The position numbers and the translations under genes are program-made. This document shows positions 61,036 to 64,000 of a DNA stretch of 64,000 bases, in pieces. Location of the stretch: positions 1,736,001-1,800,000 of the forward strand of contig NZ_AP028934.1 in assembly GCF_036323475.1 (NCBI RefSeq), in the 5' to 3' direction. This DNA is from Solobacterium moorei (GTDB lineage: Bacteria > Bacillota_I > Bacilli_A > Erysipelotrichales > Erysipelotrichaceae). The notes beneath the pieces are model-generated. The model was given only the letters and a program-made list of their open reading frames with translations. It made no database searches and had not been told where the DNA came from. Each line of letters begins with the position of its first letter. The stretch's first letter is position 1.

Positions 61036-61734
61036 TTAATGAAACATTGTCAGATAGTTTAAGACAAAGATATAATGGCAAAGACTTCCTAGTAACACAA
61101 AACAGTGAAAGATCTCATGATTGCCAAATGATTGACTAGATAAAAGCTTTGGTTTCAATGCATAAATAACTGCACCTACCGTATAGGCAATTCCACCTGC
61201 CAGTAGCCACACAAATGCCTGTAACGATACTGCACTTAGTATCTGTGGTAAAAACATAATACAAAGCCAACCCATAAGCGAATACATCACTGAGGATACC
61301 CACTTAGGGCAAGTTACCCAAAATACCTTAAAGACAATTCCTGCAATTGCGATAATCCAAATCATCGTCAATAACATTTGCCCTACAGTATCCTTTAACG
61401 CTGTTAAACAGATAGGTGTATAGCTTCCAGCAATTAAAATAAAGATGGAAGAATGATCAATCTTCTTTAGAATCATATCCACTCGATTTGATACATGGAA
61501 GCTGTGATAGCTTGCAGAGGCTCCATACAATAAAATCATACTTAACATAAAAATCATAAAGCTAATCATCGAAAGAAATGATGCTTGATAAGAAGCTGCT
61601 TTAATGAGTAGAATTGGCATACCAATAATCGCAGCCACCATTCCTATAAAGTGTGTTACCGCACTCCAAAAATCCTTGATACGAAATACAAATATTTCTT
61701 TTTCATGGCTGATTGTCATATCTTTATATGTCAT
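61036..61734 (-). CDS. Hemolysin III / PAQR-family membrane protein
   Basis: 232 residues with seven membrane helices and the family residues: FWSAVTHFIGM (His) at the start, SASYHSFHVS near residue 75 and KKIDHSSIFILIAGSYTP near 90, and a C-terminal GNHEIFHCFVLLGSLCHYI with two His. Known as YqfA/HlyIII type; a metal-dependent hydrolase fold (PAQR) is the current view. GGAGG lies ahead of the ATG. Confidence 0.92.
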   Translation of the reverse strand: MTYKDMTISHEKEIFVFRIKDFWSAVTHFIGMVAAIIGMPILLIKAASYQASFLSMISFMIFMLSMILLYGASASYHSFHVSNRVDMILKKIDHSSIFILIAGSYTPICLTALKDTVGQMLLTMIWIIAIAGIVFKVFWVTCPKWVSSVMYSLMGWLCIMFLPQILSAVSLQAFVWLLAGGIAYTVGAVIYALKPKLLSSQSFGNHEIFHCFVLLGSLCHYIFVLNYLTMFH

Positions 61735-61809
61735 ATATCAGTACCTCCATTCTCAAAAACTTATTATCGGTTTTTCGTTAACCTATATACATATTATCGG
61801 TTATTTAAA

Positions 61810-61845
61810 AACTCGTCAAGAGTTATAGTAAAACGTTGACGAGTT
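61810..61845. promoter_or_regulatory. Operator-like inverted repeat overlapping a -35 box
   Basis: AACTCGTCAA at 61810-61819 and TTGACGAGTT at 61836-61845. The second arm contains TTGACG, which is a -35 with TACACT 17 bases later (61859-61864). Confidence 0.6.
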
Positions 61846-61870
61846 CTTCACTTATGTATACACTTAAATT

Positions 61871-62371
61871 ATGAAAACAAATACGCAAATTGAAAATACC
61901 CTACATGAATTTCGTTTGCCTGCATATAACGAGATTCCTGATGTTGGTCTCTATCTTGAACAGGTCGCAAAGTTCATCAATAGCTATTTCACTGAGTTTC
62001 CTGAGATGCAGGTTACTCCTTCGATGATTTCAAACTATGCAAAACAAAAGCTCTTTGACCGCGTAAATAAGAAAACTTATACACGTGATCAAATCTCCAT
62101 CTTATTATTTATTGTTTGTGCAAAGACTGTATTATCAATTGAAAACATTCGTTTAGCACTGCATGAATTCCAACAAGGAAATGATACAACTGAGGAACTA
62201 CATCAATATTGCAGTAAATCCCTTATGAATACGCTATCCTCTTTCTATCATCATGAACAAAGTGAAACACCTTCCGTTCATGATGACAAGCATCCAATGC
62301 TAAATAACATCATTACTGCTGTTGCACATAAGATGTATCTCGAAAGATACTTCGCATCGCTAAAGAATTGA
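61871..62371 (+). CDS. DUF1836 regulator-like protein
   Basis: 166 residues. The segment YLEQVAKFINSYFTEFPEMQVTPSMISNYAK with the following DRVNKKTYTRDQISILL is the DUF1836 pattern, a MerR-like DNA-binding fold. No ribosome site is visible; the promoter at 61836-61864 would start RNA at or near the ATG, so a leaderless mRNA is likely. An inverted repeat over the -35 suits self-repression. Confidence 0.8.
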   Translation: MKTNTQIENTLHEFRLPAYNEIPDVGLYLEQVAKFINSYFTEFPEMQVTPSMISNYAKQKLFDRVNKKTYTRDQISILLFIVCAKTVLSIENIRLALHEFQQGNDTTEELHQYCSKSLMNTLSSFYHHEQSETPSVHDDKHPMLNNIITAVAHKMYLERYFASLKN

Positions 62372-62391
62372 TGATTTACTATATTTAAAAC

Positions 62392-63978
62392 TCATTTTGC
62401 CTGTATGATGCCATTTTCAAAATCAATGATATGATCAAAACAATTTATTATATTATTGTCTACATGATGAGCTATAAATATAACTGTTTGGTTTAGGGAT
62501 GTTAAGTATTTTATCATCTCTAAATTCTTTGCTTTATCTAATGCATTTGTAGATTCATCAAATAAAATGATTTTATGACCATGGATAATCTCTCTGGCAA
62601 TTGCTATCCTTTGATTTTGACCGCCAGATAAATTATTTCCGTTTTTTTCAATCATCTGGTCATCGTCAATTATAAATTCGTTAACCTGGCTATTTTCAAT
62701 TGCTTTCTTATATTGTATCTCAGAGTGTCCATTATCAAATAATGTAATATTATCTTTTAGACTAGCATTAAATATATGTGTTTTTTGAGTTACATATCCA
62801 ATTAACTTATGTATAGTATACGCATTTAAATTTTTATAGTTATGGTCACCTAAATAAATCTCTCCTGAATAATTTTCTATGCTTTTAGTCAATAGATTAA
62901 ATAATGTTGTCTTTCCCGTCCCTGATGGACCGGTTATGATATATTTTTTACCAAACTTAAATTCTAGATTAATATTGTTTAATACCTTTTTTTCTCCATA
63001 TGAAAAACTAAGGTTTTTTATTTTGATATCATAATTTTCTATTTCTTTTAAGCTTTCATCAATTTTCTCAAATAGAACACAATTATCTTTTACTAATCTG
63101 TTTATCCCTTTAACTTTTACTATATTCTTTATGAATTTTGATAAATGAGAAAATAACATTCCCGACAAATTTCCCACTGATAATATGACACCTGGTATAA
63201 CAATCTTAAAATATATTAATACTATTGCAAAAAGCATTAGCAAGTCTTGTCCTATTAAGCTCCCAAAACTTGGGATAGTCTCAATTAGACTTGTAGTATT
63301 GTTTATCTTATTTTTCTTCTGTTCAAATATCAGATTTTCTTTATCTAACAACCCAGTTAGAATCCCTTTTTTGTTATATAAATTCCATACAGAATATCCT
63401 TCTAAAAAGTCGGTTAAGTTCCTTAAATAATTTTCTGAGTTTTGCGATCTTAACCTTTCGTTTTCTTCTGATTTTTTCTTTAATAATCTCGGTAATACAA
63501 GGTTTAAGGAAAAAATTACTAAACTTGCTATTGCAATTCCCCAATGCAATATAATTAATCCAACAAAAGCTGAAATAACATATAAAATTGCATCAATTAA
63601 ATTAAAAATTAATTCTATTGCGTTTTCAATTTGATTTCCATCGTTATTTAGCTTTGAAATATATTCGCTTTCTTTTATCTTAGATTCTGAGTTTCTTATT
63701 ATCTGTGTAATATATTCTCGATATTTTAAAGTGCCTAGCATCTTTGCTTTGTTTTTTTTGATTAAATAAATATAGTTAAAAGAATATGCAACTATATATA
63801 ATCCTAAATTTAATAAAATCATATACATTGCTTCTATATACTTTCCCTCTATTATTCTTTGTACAAATAACGTTAACGATAAAGATGCCGCAACAGAAAA
63901 TATTGCAGCGATCATATTTAGAATAATACAGTATATAACATTCTTTTTTTCAGATTTAAATATGTCAATTAGTTCCAT
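62392..63978 (-). CDS. ABC exporter, fused membrane and ATPase domains
   Basis: 528 residues. Six membrane helices to about residue 290, then the ATPase: Walker A TGPSGTGKTTLFNLL near residue 350, signature LSGGQNQRIAIARE near 452 and Walker B KIILFDESTNALD near 472, with the H-loop FIAHHVD. A half-transporter that would work as a dimer; peptide, lipid or drug export cannot be separated. AGAGGCGG ahead of the ATG. Strongly AT-rich compared with its neighbours, which may point to transfer. Confidence 0.9.
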   Translation of the reverse strand: MELIDIFKSEKKNVIYCIILNMIAAIFSVAASLSLTLFVQRIIEGKYIEAMYMILLNLGLYIVAYSFNYIYLIKKNKAKMLGTLKYREYITQIIRNSESKIKESEYISKLNNDGNQIENAIELIFNLIDAILYVISAFVGLIILHWGIAIASLVIFSLNLVLPRLLKKKSEENERLRSQNSENYLRNLTDFLEGYSVWNLYNKKGILTGLLDKENLIFEQKKNKINNTTSLIETIPSFGSLIGQDLLMLFAIVLIYFKIVIPGVILSVGNLSGMLFSHLSKFIKNIVKVKGINRLVKDNCVLFEKIDESLKEIENYDIKIKNLSFSYGEKKVLNNINLEFKFGKKYIITGPSGTGKTTLFNLLTKSIENYSGEIYLGDHNYKNLNAYTIHKLIGYVTQKTHIFNASLKDNITLFDNGHSEIQYKKAIENSQVNEFIIDDDQMIEKNGNNLSGGQNQRIAIAREIIHGHKIILFDESTNALDKAKNLEMIKYLTSLNQTVIFIAHHVDNNIINCFDHIIDFENGIIQAK

Positions 63979-64000
63979 AAACTGCCGCCTCTTTAATTTT

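Overview
The window reads as a low-GC Bacillota chromosome segment, probably from the Erysipelotrichia or a nearby lineage. The placement is an inference from low GC, strong AGGAGG-type ribosome binding sites, gene order and element types; there is no rRNA or tRNA to settle it.

Region 1 (1-8.4 kb) is the conserved cluster rpsB-tsf-pyrH-frr-uppS-cdsA-dxr-rseP on the minus strand, with a divergent Ppx/GppA phosphatase gene inserted in terms of orientation between pyrH and tsf. A compact ORF-less group IIC intron sits exactly behind the tsf terminator.

Region 2 (about 8.4-47.1 kb) is a large conjugative element placed where the cluster xerC-(hslVU-codY)-rpsB would normally be continuous. From left to right it has an IS30 copy; a type I toxin/antitoxin-like locus; a PD-(D/E)XK protein; the type IV coupling protein; a MobL/MobP-type relaxase with two small relaxosome-like genes; a repeat-rich oriT candidate; the mating-pore genes (NlpC/CHAP hydrolase, VirB4, VirB3-like, VirB6-like, VirB2-like); surface and anti-defence genes (Ig-like protein, RadC-ArdC-zincin fusion, a PBECR4-like protein behind a structured RNA leader, SSB); a thioester/SpaA adhesin; an accessory strip of small genes separated by a GC-rich palindrome and by XRE regulator genes or their remnants; and a plasmid-like end with ParB, ParA, a putative replication protein and iteron-like repeats. 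No integrase was found inside it.

Region 3 (47.1-64 kb) is again chromosomal: nucleoside phosphorylase, xerC, trmFO, topA, dprA, rnhB, rbgA/ylqF, lepB, rplS, a YhfC-type membrane protein, a HAD phosphatase, a ComB-like protein, an IS110 element with a long 5' noncoding end expected to encode a bridge RNA, a small GNAT protein, hemolysin III, a DUF1836 regulator and an ABC exporter.

The least explained material is in the element: a family of about 14 GGGGGCG-NNN-CGCCCCC palindromes, two of them inside reading frames; repeated 'XRE tail - palindrome - ribosome site - new gene' joints; a leader RNA with a possible pseudoknot; and a pair of divergent micro-ORFs whose ribosome binding sites form the two arms of one inverted repeat.
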